Below, in pieces: positions 1 through 35,095 of a DNA stretch of 64,000 nucleotides (position 1 is its first letter; the number at the start of each line of letters is the position of its first letter). The notes under the pieces were generated by a model. That model made no database searches and was not told the DNA's origin. It saw only the letters and a list, made by a program, of their open reading frames with translations. The position numbers and the translations under genes were made by a program. Origin of the DNA: Puffinus mauretanicus (Eukaryota > Chordata > Aves > Procellariiformes > Procellariidae); the NCBI GenBank assembly GCA_023333565.1, contig JAJKFH010003108.1:434001-498000 (forward strand), written 5' to 3'.

Positions 1-20
1 TTCTGTCTGTATTTGATTAG

Positions 21-22250
<22,230 letters not shown>

Positions 22251-23955
22251 AATTTTCTTTGTGAAAGGTAATGGACTCCTGAGGGGAACAAAGATGCAAA
22301 GAATAGAAAGTCCATTGGCTCGTTCTTTGTACTATCAACAACAAACTTTTAAATTGGCAAACCCTTTTATTGGTAGTTTCTAAAGTGTGTTATTCATGCT
22401 GAAGACTATAATTGGTGATTTCCCCTTTCAGAAAACATATCGAGCTGGATAAGAGTTGTAGTTCCAGTACTTCTTTCTAGATTGCCATTTTGCATATGGT
22501 TCCATTTGGCAACTTCTTACTGCAAATGGCCCCGCACTTCATTCTCGCTGTTTTTTTTAGACTAACCATCCTGTGTTACAGCTTTCTTGGATGGGAAAAT
22601 GTACTTGAACTGCTACTTTTATTAGTGGCTGTTAGCGTACGACCACTTGATCTAAGCAGGAAGCACAAACGATATATGGAAGGGAGGGGGGAAGTATGCT
22701 CCCAAATTACTGAGCTTGCTATCAAACGAGAAGCGTTACGGTGATGTTGGCACTAACGAAGCCTGTATCTTGGTTTGGAAGCAAACATTACGTAACTCAA
22801 TAGAGGACTTGAGATTCAACATTTGAAGTCTTGTAAAATGTATTGTCTTGTCTTAATGAGAAGAGAGTTTGTTTTATTAGTCTTAACTTCTCTTACCTTT
22901 AGCACAATGGAGATAAATTTGATACAAGATAAGCTGTATAGATTGATGGCAATCAAGAGTGTTCATCTGACACAATTTACTTTCCATCACCTACATCTTA
23001 CTAATGTTAAAACGAACAATCTTGTACAATCATAATTCCTCTTACGAGTTCAAAATAGACTGTACAGGATTTTTAGATTGAATTCAAGTAAAGAGATTTT
23101 GTTTGCAGTCATGTTCAGTGAGTTGGAGTCCTCCTCTCAGCTCCAAATTGGATACACTGCCATGCACAGGACACTGCCATGACATAGCTCCAAATAAACC
23201 TATAACCTTGAAAGTCACGAGTAAACAAAACTTGCACAGCAAAATTTGTCTAAAACTCTACTGTTAATGAAACTATACAAGGAAAATGTCATCAGAATTT
23301 GTTAAAGTGAAATGTAAAAATGTTGTGCTTACAACATTGACTTGGTATTTGGGAGAACGATCTGACTGTGGGTCATGTGTTCTATGTGGAAGAGTAAATG
23401 ATCAGCTCTACTTTTGTCTTTATTTGTAATCTAATATGGTTAAAGATAACTTTTTGTTTGCTACAAATGTTGGGACGTAAATCCCGAGTGACTCGTTGTT
23501 AGCGTTGTGACGGTTATTCTAAATAATCCAATTCTACCAAAGCTTGCTCCTGTCATTTACAATCCAATTTAGCTGTTTTCAGACGTTGTTTTGTGTATCA
23601 ACTTTATGTTTCCATTAAAGTCTGTGATTTCAGAAACAAGAGAGTCAGACTGCCAAAACCCGAACACAGATTTTCATTTTAAAAAAAGTGGGATATAAAG
23701 TGCTGTGTTGGAATTTAAACACCTTCAGTGTTGGATACCATACTTGATCCTGTCCTGGTTTCGGACAAGCACGAAGCAGAGTGACTTTTTCTTTGTACAA
23801 ACATTTGCTGTGTTGTGTAATGCTTATGTACAGTAAACAGGTACAGCTATGTATACAGATGTATCACAGTTGTGATATAATGGTGAGCTTCACTGGCATG
23901 ACACAACTGTCAGAACGCATACTTTTAAAATAAATGGCACTGAAAATTAAGCCCA
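22251..23955 (+). other. RET: RET51 3' UTR (approximate end)
   Basis: This is AT-rich non-coding sequence after the stop. Candidate poly(A) hexamers are AATAAA at 23193-23198, ATTAAA at 23614-23619 and AATAAA at 23929-23934. The last is followed by a hairpin and a T tract and is my preferred end. Small open frames in this stretch have no protein likeness. Confidence 0.7.
23929..23934 (+). terminator. Candidate RET distal poly(A) signal
   Basis: AATAAA within TTTTAAAATAAATGGC. Within 35 bases come a short hairpin (AAGCCCA at 23949-23955 and TGGGCTT at 23961-23967) and a T tract that could act as the downstream element. Confidence 0.6.
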
Positions 23956-23959
23956 TTAT

Positions 23960-26900
23960 ATGGGCTTTTTTTTCTACTGAGAGATCTATGAAAAAAGGAG
24001 AGAAAAATGGCACTTGTGGTACCTTCTTGCTTTGTCCAGTCCTTTCCCTATATTTTATGTCTGTAAATGGGAATTTTTTTATTTGCCATGAGCAATCAAG
24101 GCATCAAGATTTTTGTTGTTTTTTTTTTTTATTCTTCCTTAAATTAAGAATTTCTTTTTATCAGCTATCTTCAGCAACAGTGTTCAACTGGGAGATGTGA
24201 AGTGCCCAGTTTCTAACCTGAAAAGCCCTGTGACAACATTGCTGTACAGTAGGTGAGTGGGATAGTAAGTGATGCTGAAATAACCAGTGGATGCAGAAAG
24301 TATTTGTATTTTAGACTTCCAGCATGAGTAATGTTGTTTCAACCATTAATTCCTGTGAAAAATTTCACTAATAGTTATTGTCACCTATGTTACCAGACAT
24401 AGATTCTGCATATAAAACACATACAGAGTTCATAATTATAGTTGCCATACACAATTACCTGCATTAAGTGCAGCTTAATGAGTAATTCTTAACAAGTGTT
24501 TCCTAATCCAACTAATTTTGACTCCCTTCCTGCTCATGAATGTTGGTAAGGAATAGATTATTACTTTCAAGTATTCATTCATAATATGAAAGCTTCTTGT
24601 ATCTTCTGTGTATGCTACTTTTGTAAATATTTCCCCTGAAGTGCTTCCTACTTGTTCTGTGTTGCCACTAGTCAGAACGGTGACAATCTTATTTCAGTTC
24701 CCCATTACAGTAAATGTACTTCCCACGTGGGAAAAAAGTGATACTGCAGATGATTATTTCCATCGGTGCCAGAAATACCTATGCATTTGGCTGCCCTGAG
24801 GAGCGTGAATTCGAAGGGAACAGATAATTCACCTAAATGTACAGGCTGGAGGGAATAACTTCCTAAAAATTTTTGCCAGCCTTTTCTAAATATCTGCAGA
24901 GATGACATGCTTTACCTGGTCTGTGCTTTGAGTTGTGACAGATGAGGGAGAGGGTGAATCTCATGTGTCCTTCTAGTTATTACAGCAGCACAAGGAAGTT
25001 ATTGTAATATTCGTTTCTACAAACTTCTCCAGAAGTATGATACTCGGAAAATCTACTGTGAGGTTGCAGATTTTAATCTGCAGGCATTAGCCTGTTTCAT
25101 ATAATAGAAATTTTTAAAAATCTTGTCCCGTGAATATGAGGTACATAATATTTAAATCATGTGGTTTTATCTACAATTTGTCATGCAGAATGTGCATGAA
25201 TCTCTATGGTACACTCAACTGGACTTGTTTTAAATAATTCTCAAAATTGTACAATAACAGCAAGTTTCTATTCCTTGATGTTTTATAATCAATCTTATAT
25301 GAATAATACAAGCCTCAAAATATATCTAAAAAGGATACTTCTACTGTAACGTTTGAAAGTTAAAAAAAAATTACTTATTTTGAAATGCTTTGTTTTAAAA
25401 CCCAGCCCACCTAAAAGCCCTGTGTGTCTCACTGCAACTACAGTGGTAAATTTATAACAGAATACTAGAGATGGCGTTCAGCAGCACTAGCTCCTAGGTA
25501 GCACCAGGCAACGTTCCCCATAAACAAGGTGCAAATTGTCCATAGCGAGATGAATGGTTTGACTTTTTCAGCCTAAGCTATCTTTCTGAAAAAGGAACCC
25601 TATGATTCTCTAAAGATGTATAAAAGTATGTCAAATCTTAATACGAAAACCTAAGCTGTTCAGGTCCACTGCATCTAACTTCATGTAATTTAAGTAGCCC
25701 CTCTGAAGTTAGTAGGATCATTCATGAATAAATTATTCATAAACATTTGCTGGTCTAAAATCAAATATCCCAATAGTCTGCTAGCAAAAGTACAAAAGGT
25801 ATTATCAAAATATGGACAAAGTAGCAATAGCCCAGGTCCACCCATCCCTAGCACAATATTGTAACTTGTCTGTCTAGAAGCTGTATTTAGAAGCAGGTAC
25901 TGGACACTACAAGACAGGTAAGCACAAATATATCTCTAATGTATATCTAGAAGAGACAGTAAATGAAATATTTTTCAGTATTTACCAAGTTTTTCAGTAA
26001 AGATGAGTTGTTCATGTAAGCTGCATTTCATATTTGTTTCTCATTTCTAATTCTTTGGGACAGCAACCTGCATCTTCCAGTTACAATGGAGATATATGTA
26101 CTTTTAATGCATTTTGAGAAGATGAATCGTTCCTCTCTTTTTACAGTGTGTTTTTTGGTTTTACCTGGTTTTATAAAGGGTTCCATTGTATCTCGACACA
26201 ACAAATTTCTTGCTAAAAATGTATTTCTTTGAGCTGTTATGAAAGTCCATTTTGCTGATAACGTTCTGAAATTAAGTAAAAAGGTTTTGCCTACCTCAGT
26301 ACAGGCAAGTACCCCTCCCCTTAAGCTCATCTGAAATAATTAGCTCCTTACTTTGGGCTAATAAGGTACATCTCATAATAATCCAATTTCATCTCATCTG
26401 GAAGCTGTTTCATATGGATTATAGGCCAATCCGAAATGGTATGAACAATTTAAGAGCATTGCAGTTGTACTTTACATGTCAAGAAATAACTTTCCAAGTT
26501 TCTCTATTAGAAAAGAGAATGAAAGAAAAGTAGTTTAAAAAATCAATGACAATGTAATAATTGTTGTCATTAGGTATCAGACCGAGAGTTTGATTCTATC
26601 CTTGCTGATATAAGCAAATGTATCATATAAGATAATTGGTTTAAGTGCATTTTTACCTTGCCACGAGAAAAAGCTTTCCATTTAATCAGCTAAGCACAGA
26701 AGTTTGTAGAGGTTCAAACTATTACACTGATAGCAAGCAATGTGCATATTTTGAATAAATAGTGATGTTTACAGTAGGTGTTTTTGGTTGTTTTGGGTTT
26801 TTTTATTGGCTTCCAAATATAAAAATGGATTGGGTTTTCACAAAGCACTCAGCTTTGACCTAGGTCACCTCCCTGATAAACCTCTGCTGATTTTACTGGA

Positions 26901-29900
26901 GAGAAAGTATAGTCAATGGGCAAATCTTGACCCCAAATATCAATACAAAAAGATGCTTATTTTATCACAATATCCATGTAGCGGAAAGAACCACTAGTTG
27001 CGTGGTCAGGATTACTGAATATGTCTGCATAGATAGTGTGTTTTAAAATGTGAGTAGGGTATGAAGGTAAAAGCAGCCACCCGGTTCCCACCTAGTCTGT
27101 AGTTAAGTGGCAGGGCCAATCAGCCTGGTACCTGCAGAGGTCCCCACGGGAAGATAGGTTCACCCAGCATTTTGTGTAAATTTCCTCTTGTATTTACAAG
27201 GTGACATACAAATAAAGCATAAAGTTAGAGACTTGGGGGGAAAAAAAAAGCTGATATATCGGCTTCATTTTCTCACCCTCTCTGCAAGAGATTGTTATTA
27301 AGAGAACCAGATATTATGATTATTTCTTAACTTCAGAAATGTGTTGGCATGTCCCAAAAGAGAAATAGATGGTCCCCTGCTGGAAAGCATGTCCACTGTA
27401 GCGGGACTAGGTTTTTATGTATTTCATAATCTCCTCTAAGTGGAGGACAGAAGAGAATGTAAGCCAACACATCTCGGGCCTTAGGTTTAGAATTATGTTT
27501 GCAAAATAATTTATTATTGAATACCGCAGGGACGTATGATTTTAATCTTTCACAACACTGGTGCCAAAAGTGGTTGTGGAGTTACTACATACCACACTAG
27601 GACTACATCTGTTGGACAAGGAGTCAACAGATGATTGCAAAGAGCAGATATGTGTGGTCTCTCTCTTCTCTGCTATCACCCCACTACTCCCTTACTCCCC
27701 ATTTGATCTGATCTGGATAGGAACACAGATTTGCCCACAGGAGGCTTCTCTGTATGCTGAAGTCTGCAGGGACAGAAGGATTTGAGATGGTGAGGAGACA
27801 GGGACCCCTTCTTCTACTTGTATTCTGCAGGATGGGGTTCCCTACCTTCTCACTCTCGAAGTTTGTGAACGGACAAGCTACTGACCGGACAGAACTGGCA
27901 GAAGACAAACGTCCTGTCTCCCAGGCACAGGCCACGCCGAAGGTATCACGTGAGGGCTCGCAGGGAGGCTCGCCGGGAGGCGCAGGTCTAGTCTCACACT
28001 CATAAACCCTGCAATGTAACAAAAGCGATCTGAAGTTAAAGAACAGAGGTTCACTTTAAAAGCATAGTCCTGATCTGAACTGAGAAGTTAGTGTACACAT
28101 ACCCCCTGATGTTAAGAGAGAGTTGGTACCTAATAAACGTCGCGCGGTTTGTGACTGTATATGCCCAGAACTGTGAGGTTGTTATGAAAAGAGAAAGTTA
28201 CCCTTACATCCGTGGGGTTGTAGCTAACACACCTCCTCCCACAGAAAGCTGTAGCTTGGCACTTCTAACGCTGGGTTCTCCCTGATAACCAATCTGTTTA
28301 TATGATTCTCACTAAATGTGCAATTATTACTAGCCAAAAACGTTTGGATTTTTGATTTCAACAAATTCCCAGCAACAAAAGGAAGGTTTAGAAATAACAA
28401 AATAAACCACCTGCATCCTTAGGGGCTTGAGAGATGTGAAACAGATCCAGTCTGTGTTCAGACACAAACGAAGCAAGTTTGGTTGGAGCACACAGGCATT
28501 TCCCCGAGTTTCTGCCTTATGCTGGTAGATATCTCATTTAGAACAACTCCAGAAACTTTGGACTGCCAAACTTTAACTTTTTAGCCCATGATATAGCCAC
28601 AGATTTGAATTCCTGTAGAAACTCAGCCTAGATCTGGATATCAATCAAACACTGCAGTTTCCAGTCTGATTTTTCTGCATTCCGCAGGTCACATAAGTAC
28701 TTGTTAAAGCCCTTATGTAATTTTTCAGCTGTTCAGGGCTTCTCCTCCTGACATGATCGTAGTTGAAAGAGTTTGATGTGAGCACTGATTTTTATTTGCA
28801 ACATGTGCCATTTTCAAAGCTAGTTGCCAATGCAATTTCCTGTCCGAATATACTATGCTTAAGCATGGAAGTATTTTAAATTTTTTAATAAAACTAAATC
28901 AAATGAACCTGTATTATAAGCGTTTGGTTTGCTAAGAATCTTGCTTGCCTAAATTTAGGTAAATTTTAAGGTTATTTTGGGGAAAAAAAATAACAATTCC
29001 ACTTCCTCTTTCAGATTTTGTGAAGAAGTAAGCTATAGCCCAATGCAAATCAATAAAACATTGATAGGATACAGGATACACTGATACTACTTGTTTACCA
29101 AATTGCTACCAATAACAAGAATAGTATCCATTTATTCAAGAGTATCTCACAAAAAAGGAAGAGATTTGGAGTAACTTCATTACAACCTTACATCTGTTGG
29201 GAAGGAAAATGTCAAAAGGGTGGAATCCCAAGTAAGCGGTGGCTGATACGACAGACGAGGAGGCTGCTCGAGAGGGCTGCTCTCGTTCCTTCAGAAAGCT
29301 GGTAACGGGTTCATCTTCTTAAGAGAATTGAGAAGTTTGGGAGAGTATTGTAAAGACTGAGATGTGGGAAAAGCCTATGGAAATATCCAGGAGATAAATA
29401 CCAGATTTATAGTATTTTTTTTTAAATGCATATGCAGCTTCAAGAATCAGCCAGCAAGAAGCAAGCAGAGTTCACTGCTCTCCAAGATAGTTTTTGTCTG
29501 GTCAGGACTGCCAGTGATTGATTTGACAGCAGAAGACAAGAATGATTCTTTCTGCTACAGGGTATAAATAATTGAGAAAGATTTTAGCCTTGAGTCAGGA
29601 AATCATTCAAACACTTAACTGGTTTTCCTGTGCAGAGAGGCTTTCTGAACAGTGGCCTGCTCCAGACATAGCAAATAGAAAGGCATTAGGTTTATGTTGA
29701 TTATAAAGCTTTTTATTTTAAAACATGACAGTTGGAAGTCTCACCCAGTGTTGCTCTTCCAGGACAATTTGTTAAAATGAACTGTGACAATTTGTAAAAT
29801 ACTGAGCAGAAACAGATGATGCGGGTTTTTTTACAAACACTACTGAGAATATTTTAATTTATACTGAAAGACATTTATCACCATTTTTACATGCACAAAG

Positions 29901-30460
29901 ATACAGTAAGCAATCAAATTAGATTGCAACAAGTTGTCATCAGAGACAACTTTTTAACTAAACAGAAATAATGTTTATTGAATCATTTTGACTTGCTTAA
30001 CTGAGTCTCCATTATGCTTTACTAATGTTATATGTGAAATGAATGTTTTGAAACGCTAGGCCTTAAACTAGAGATTACTTATAATAGTTACCATTTCAAA
30101 TGATAACCACATATTTATTAGGCACACATAACAGAACACTACTCATGGTATTAGACCTTGAAATGCAGTAATGTGAATAGCACATATTACCTGTATTGCC
30201 TTAAAAGGCATCAAACATACAGTAAAGACCTTGTCATACAAGACTTGCACATAGCTCAGGGGGCAGAGGGAGAAGGTACCGCACCCACCTCGCATGCTGA
30301 CCTACCGTCCACATCGCAACAGAAAGCGCACAGAAATACCGCATGCCCCTCAGCAATGAAGCAGCACCTCCTTATGTGTCACGGGTAAACAAGAGTCCCT
30401 AGTTAATCTGGATACTGGAGTTCAGTTAAAAACTGGGATTAGAGCTTTTAGCCTACTTGC
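23960..30460. other. Intergenic region between RET and CSGALNACT2, first part
   Basis: AT-rich sequence with no convincing coding exon, RNA gene or recognisable transposon on either strand. The open frames are short (about 110 codons or fewer) and lack family likeness. Confidence 0.75.
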
Positions 30461-30469
30461 TCATTCCAG

Positions 30470-30640
30470 GCAGCCCCTCGGTGGCTCCTGGTCCCCAGCG
30501 CTACGTTCGCTTGCCCCGGCCTCCCGCCGCGGCGGGGAGGTTGCTGCTGGCCCGGGAAGCTGGGGCAGAAAGTTGTGCCAGTTCGTGCCGGGCTGCTGCT
30601 GGCAGTTACCCGTCTGGGGCGAGGGATGGCCAAGCCCCTT
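30470..30640. promoter_or_regulatory. Small orphan GC/CpG-rich patch
   Basis: By eye this patch has far more CG dinucleotides and G+C than the surrounding AT-rich DNA (for example CCCGCCGCGGCGGGGAGG at about 30523). It is open in several frames on both strands, which is expected for GC-rich DNA and does not indicate a gene. It could be an enhancer, a promoter of a non-coding RNA, or drifted sequence. Confidence 0.4.
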
Positions 30641-31348
30641 CCTTTTGGCACCACCTCATCCTTCCAGAACCCAGCCGCTGGGTTTTCCCCACGTAAACAG
30701 CCCGTGTGCAGGAGCACAAGCGAGCGCCATCCTAATCACCAGTTCTGCCTGGCGCCTCGTTACCAGCTGGAGGACTCGTTCAGCCCGGCCTTACCAGACC
30801 TTAAGCCAGCCTGTACCAGTCACAGTCAAGCAGCAGGCTTGGGACCGAGCGATCCAAACTGCAGGCATTTGCCCCGCACAAACATACACAAAATAATCAG
30901 CAGCCTGTCAGCATTCACAGGTTAAGCTATTTTTTTCACCTGCTATACGTGGCCAAATTTTATAAACCAGTCTGCATTTGTTATGCACATCCTTATGTCC
31001 TGAGCACACTTCAGTAACTTTAACACAGCCTGCACACAGTTTCTAAGACACGTGCGTTGCAGAAACAGTCAATTTTAAAAACTTTTTATCTCTGTCCTTA
31101 TCCTGTCATAGATATGATTTGTTTTTTTAAAATAGTACGAATCGTTACTTGACTAGCACAGTCAAAGAACTGGTAACTGACGTTCTTGAAATTTAAATTA
31201 AAGAGAAAAAAAATGGAAAATATATGTATATATTACCATTCAATTCCTTCTAGTAAATACTTCTGAACCTGATATTCCTTAATTTAAATGGGGTGCAGGC
31301 TGCCAGATCAGGTCTTTGTCATTCCAGTTCTAAAAATCGGAGGAGGAA

Positions 31349-31401
31349 AGGAGAAGCAGGAACAAATTTTCCTTGCTCTTGAGGAGAAGTGGGAACAAAT
31401 T
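31349..31401 (+). repeat. 20-bp near-identical direct repeat
   Basis: AGGAGAAGCAGGAACAAATT at 31349-31368 and AGGAGAAGTGGGAACAAATT at 31382-31401 differ at two positions; the period is 33 bp. Confidence 0.8.
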
Positions 31402-34400
31402 CAAGTGAATCTCAAAGCGTCTTGCCATTCAGCTGTCCTATGACGGCATTTCTAATGTAAAATCTTGCTTTGAATTAATTTGATTTGGAGCTCCATTTTA
31501 CCGACAGATGTGAACCATTGCAAGATTCTTAGATGAAGATAAAACAATAGTTACGCATCGAAAATTGAAGAGGAGCTTGTGAGACCGCTAGGAAGGCAGT
31601 GCAGTGGCATTTGGTCCTGACTTTGCAAATCAGTTCCTCTTTACCGATTGGTTTTATAATGATACTAGTGAAATCTCAACAGCGTGCTTTAACACATTTC
31701 TCAAAATCAGCCACTGTTTTTATGCACCACAGGATGAGATTTACATGAAAATTGAAACAGTATATTCAACCGCTCAACTGAGGTATGGTATTTTTTTCTG
31801 GTTGTCTGTTGATATTCTGTGGTACCCAGGAGAGGTCCCTCTTGAGGAGGGAACAGGGTACATCCTGCCTTCCTTTAGCCCTGTCTTAGTTTCAACTCTG
31901 TGAGAATTTTTCAGTCCTTGACAGTAAAGTACTACTAATAAAATCAAAGTCGTAATGTGATTTTATTATTATTTCCATGTCATTTTATGGGAGGAATAGT
32001 TTACAAAAACGGAAAATGTTGCACTTTAAAATGTTTTAATGACGTATACGCAACAATGAGTGGTACCAGAAACACGAGAAACAAACATAACTTATTTTAT
32101 GAACTAACTGACTGGAGTTTGGACTGAAAGCGAGGGAGACTTTTCTGGGCAGTGACAGTCACGCCTGTAGCTAACGCTGGCAAAAAAAAAAACCCAGAAC
32201 TGGAGTGGAGTAGGTGGATATTGCCAAAAAAGGGCCAGCACAGTACAGACAATGAACACAGGAGAAACTTCTTTGTCTCTGGTCCCGTCTATTGTACAAA
32301 GAAACGAACACCGGTTTTGCACTAACTGTTTGCTCATCCGTCAGCATGGATGATCATCTCTGTACCGTACCTCCCTACAGCCTTGTCTTTACTTTGTGTG
32401 GAAGGTGGTGGTGGTTTTTTTGGGCTGCTGGACAGGCCCAGTGGGTACAACAGATTACGCAGTAAGGCGTATTAAATACTGATATACTGAATATTTTGTA
32501 TAAAACTTGGAAGCATCTCAGATTAAGGAAGCCCAAATATTTCCCTCTATAAAGATACTGTATTTAATGTAGATATTTATCTGAATAACTTAAGCTTTGG
32601 TGCATGAGGTTTTCAAGTACAAAAAGGAACCCAACCAGATAACCAATCAAAAAACCTTGATAATTTATACTGTTATCTTGTCAGACGAGGAGTGCTCGTG
32701 AAAGATTGTCTGGCTTAAATCTCATATATAGAATGATCTAACTTATTTCTCTTTCTGCATCCCAGACAGTGAAATCTACAGTTTAAAAAGTAATTTAATA
32801 GGATTGATTTTAAATATATTACTTTATAATTTTAACAGGTTACTGTTCTGCAAATCTGGAGAAGGAAAAAAAAAAGGAATGCGTCATTTTGGGTATGTTT
32901 TGCATAATATTGAGTCCTCTAGTCAAAGTCCTCCTAATTTGTTTTCCATTCTATGTACAGAATACAGCTGCTTGGACTTTGTTGCAGAGCTGCTTTATAG
33001 TCAATATATTTTTGACAAAATTGTCCTCTTTTCAGAAAAATGCCTAAAGCACTTCTTGGTGTCATTAGACAGAAACTATATAGTAAAGGTGTCTTGGAAT
33101 AGTCAGAAATAAACCAATATAGAACTCCAGCACTACATACTTCCCATACGTGTTGTTACTGGTTAGTCTGGTGTGATACCCTGGTGCAGTTGCAAGTGAG
33201 CAGTGGAGCCCTGGACATACGACCCGTTGTGCCTGCCAGAAAAAATACGGCTGTGTGGCCAGGAAAAGTGATCAGCCACCGCCGCAGAACATTGCCTGCT
33301 GCTCCCAGCTGGAGCAGGGAGCGGAGCCCGGGCACTTAACGCAGCTCCCTCCAATTCCCCTTCTGCGTTCCCGTTCCTCTGCGGCACAAACCAAAGCGAC
33401 GCCCATACTTCTTGTACGGTAATGTGTCTGCGATCCATTTGCTACCATCAAAGAGCTCAGCAAACATTTGTTGCTAACAGCAACTATATATTGATTTCAA
33501 AAAGAAAAAGTTGTTTTAACAGACTAACAATTCTGATGTAGCCTTCCATACACTTTTCCAGATGCCAATACCATTGATAAAGTTAAACTAAATTATCACT
33601 ATTCAAAGAAAAAACAAGCATTTTTGTTACCAGAAGAAGCTTTTTCAGATATTAGATAAAATTAAATCTTATTTACATTCACTTACAGCTGTGATTGTAT
33701 TAATTATTTTTTCCGATAAGGAATGTCTTCTATTTTCATGAGTGAGTATAAAAATTACTGAGTCTGCTTTAATGTATGAAAGGATTCTATATAAATTTAA
33801 AGTAGGTTGATACAGTCTGTACAGACTGTTTTCTAACGGGAATTTCTGAAAGGAAGTAATTTAGCAACTGTGATCCCAAAACAGCAGGAAAAAACAATCT
33901 ATAGCAGTTCATTTCCCAAACATTACGTAAATTATATGCTTCTGGGTCCAAAATTTAGTACATTATAATACCAAAGAATTAGTATTTATTTGATACCAAA
34001 GCACTACATAAATAAATGCAGTCCTTCAACATTGAAAGACGTAAAGGCCAAAAGTCTAAGCATTGCCAAAATCAAAATGTCTCTACAATGCAAAATAAAG
34101 GGAACAGTAACGATAAGTATAGGAAGATTACTGCATGGTAGGGTTGCTCTGGTGTGTTGGTACAAAGTAAGTTTACAAATGCACTGTCCCTCCTAAACCT
34201 ATCATAAGTCAAGAGCTTACTTCAGCCTGTAAAGCAGTGAAGTAAAATATCCAGACCTTGCAAGCACCTTTAATACTCATCGTAGATGCCCCACGGTAAT
34301 GGTAAGACAGTAATGGCGTCCTTTTTCCTTTGGGAGGCACACGCGTGGCGAGCCCCCGGTTAGCCTTGCGGTGACTTGGACAGCATCCTCAGCAGGACCT

Positions 34401-35048
34401 GAGGCCGAGCTCAGCATTCCCCAGCCAGACACAAGGTAATTCTGCTGCAGTGCACCACCGCTCCTATGACCCCTTATTTCATAGCCCATAGCTATGATGT
34501 ATTTGGACAGGACCAGTGACAAAGGGTTATGGAATATAATTTAGAATAAAAGCTCAAAATGAGGATTTTAAGGGAAGAAAATATAAACGATTAAAATACC
34601 GTAGGATGGTTTATTGCAGGCTATCAAAAATTCTTTATATTTTTGGTTGCGTTGTTCAATATCTGTTATAAATAATTTGCAACAATTAAAACAAGGATAA
34701 AGAAAGCGGTTTCACATGGGATCGTGTTGGAATTGTGCCATCAGTAAGGCTGAGCTGTGGTATTTGACAAAAAGCCCTGTGTCAAGGCAAATTAATGACT
34801 ATTGTTTGGCAATTAAAGCTCTGGATTTTCAGGCAAAATAACAGGCCATTTTTCTTATTCCACATACACATTTCATTTCAGCTCGAGAGGATAAGAGAAC
34901 AAAAATATCCACTGTTGAAGGATTGCTTTTTTTTCTTTTCTCCTTTGGTCTCATTTACATTACTCCTTCACTTCGGCATCATGTTCTCAGATCAGCTCCT
35001 CTCTCTTTTTCTCTATTGTTTCTTCCCCTCCAGCCCACGCATATGCTT

Positions 35049-35095
35049 AAAAAAAAGGGCAAGAAAAAAAAAAAAGAAAAGAAAAAAACCAAAAA
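35049..35095 (+). repeat. A-rich low-complexity stretch
   Basis: Runs of A broken by G and CC follow a pyrimidine-rich segment. There is no adjoining retroposed gene body that I can recognise. Confidence 0.6.

Noticed and set aside
27684..28022. 112-codon minus-strand frame and overlapping plus-strand frames
   Set aside because: Overlapping frames on both strands, no conserved motif and no splice context.
30448..30925. Several 79-116 codon frames in the GC-rich intergenic patch
   Set aside because: Open in many frames at once because of composition; no family likeness.
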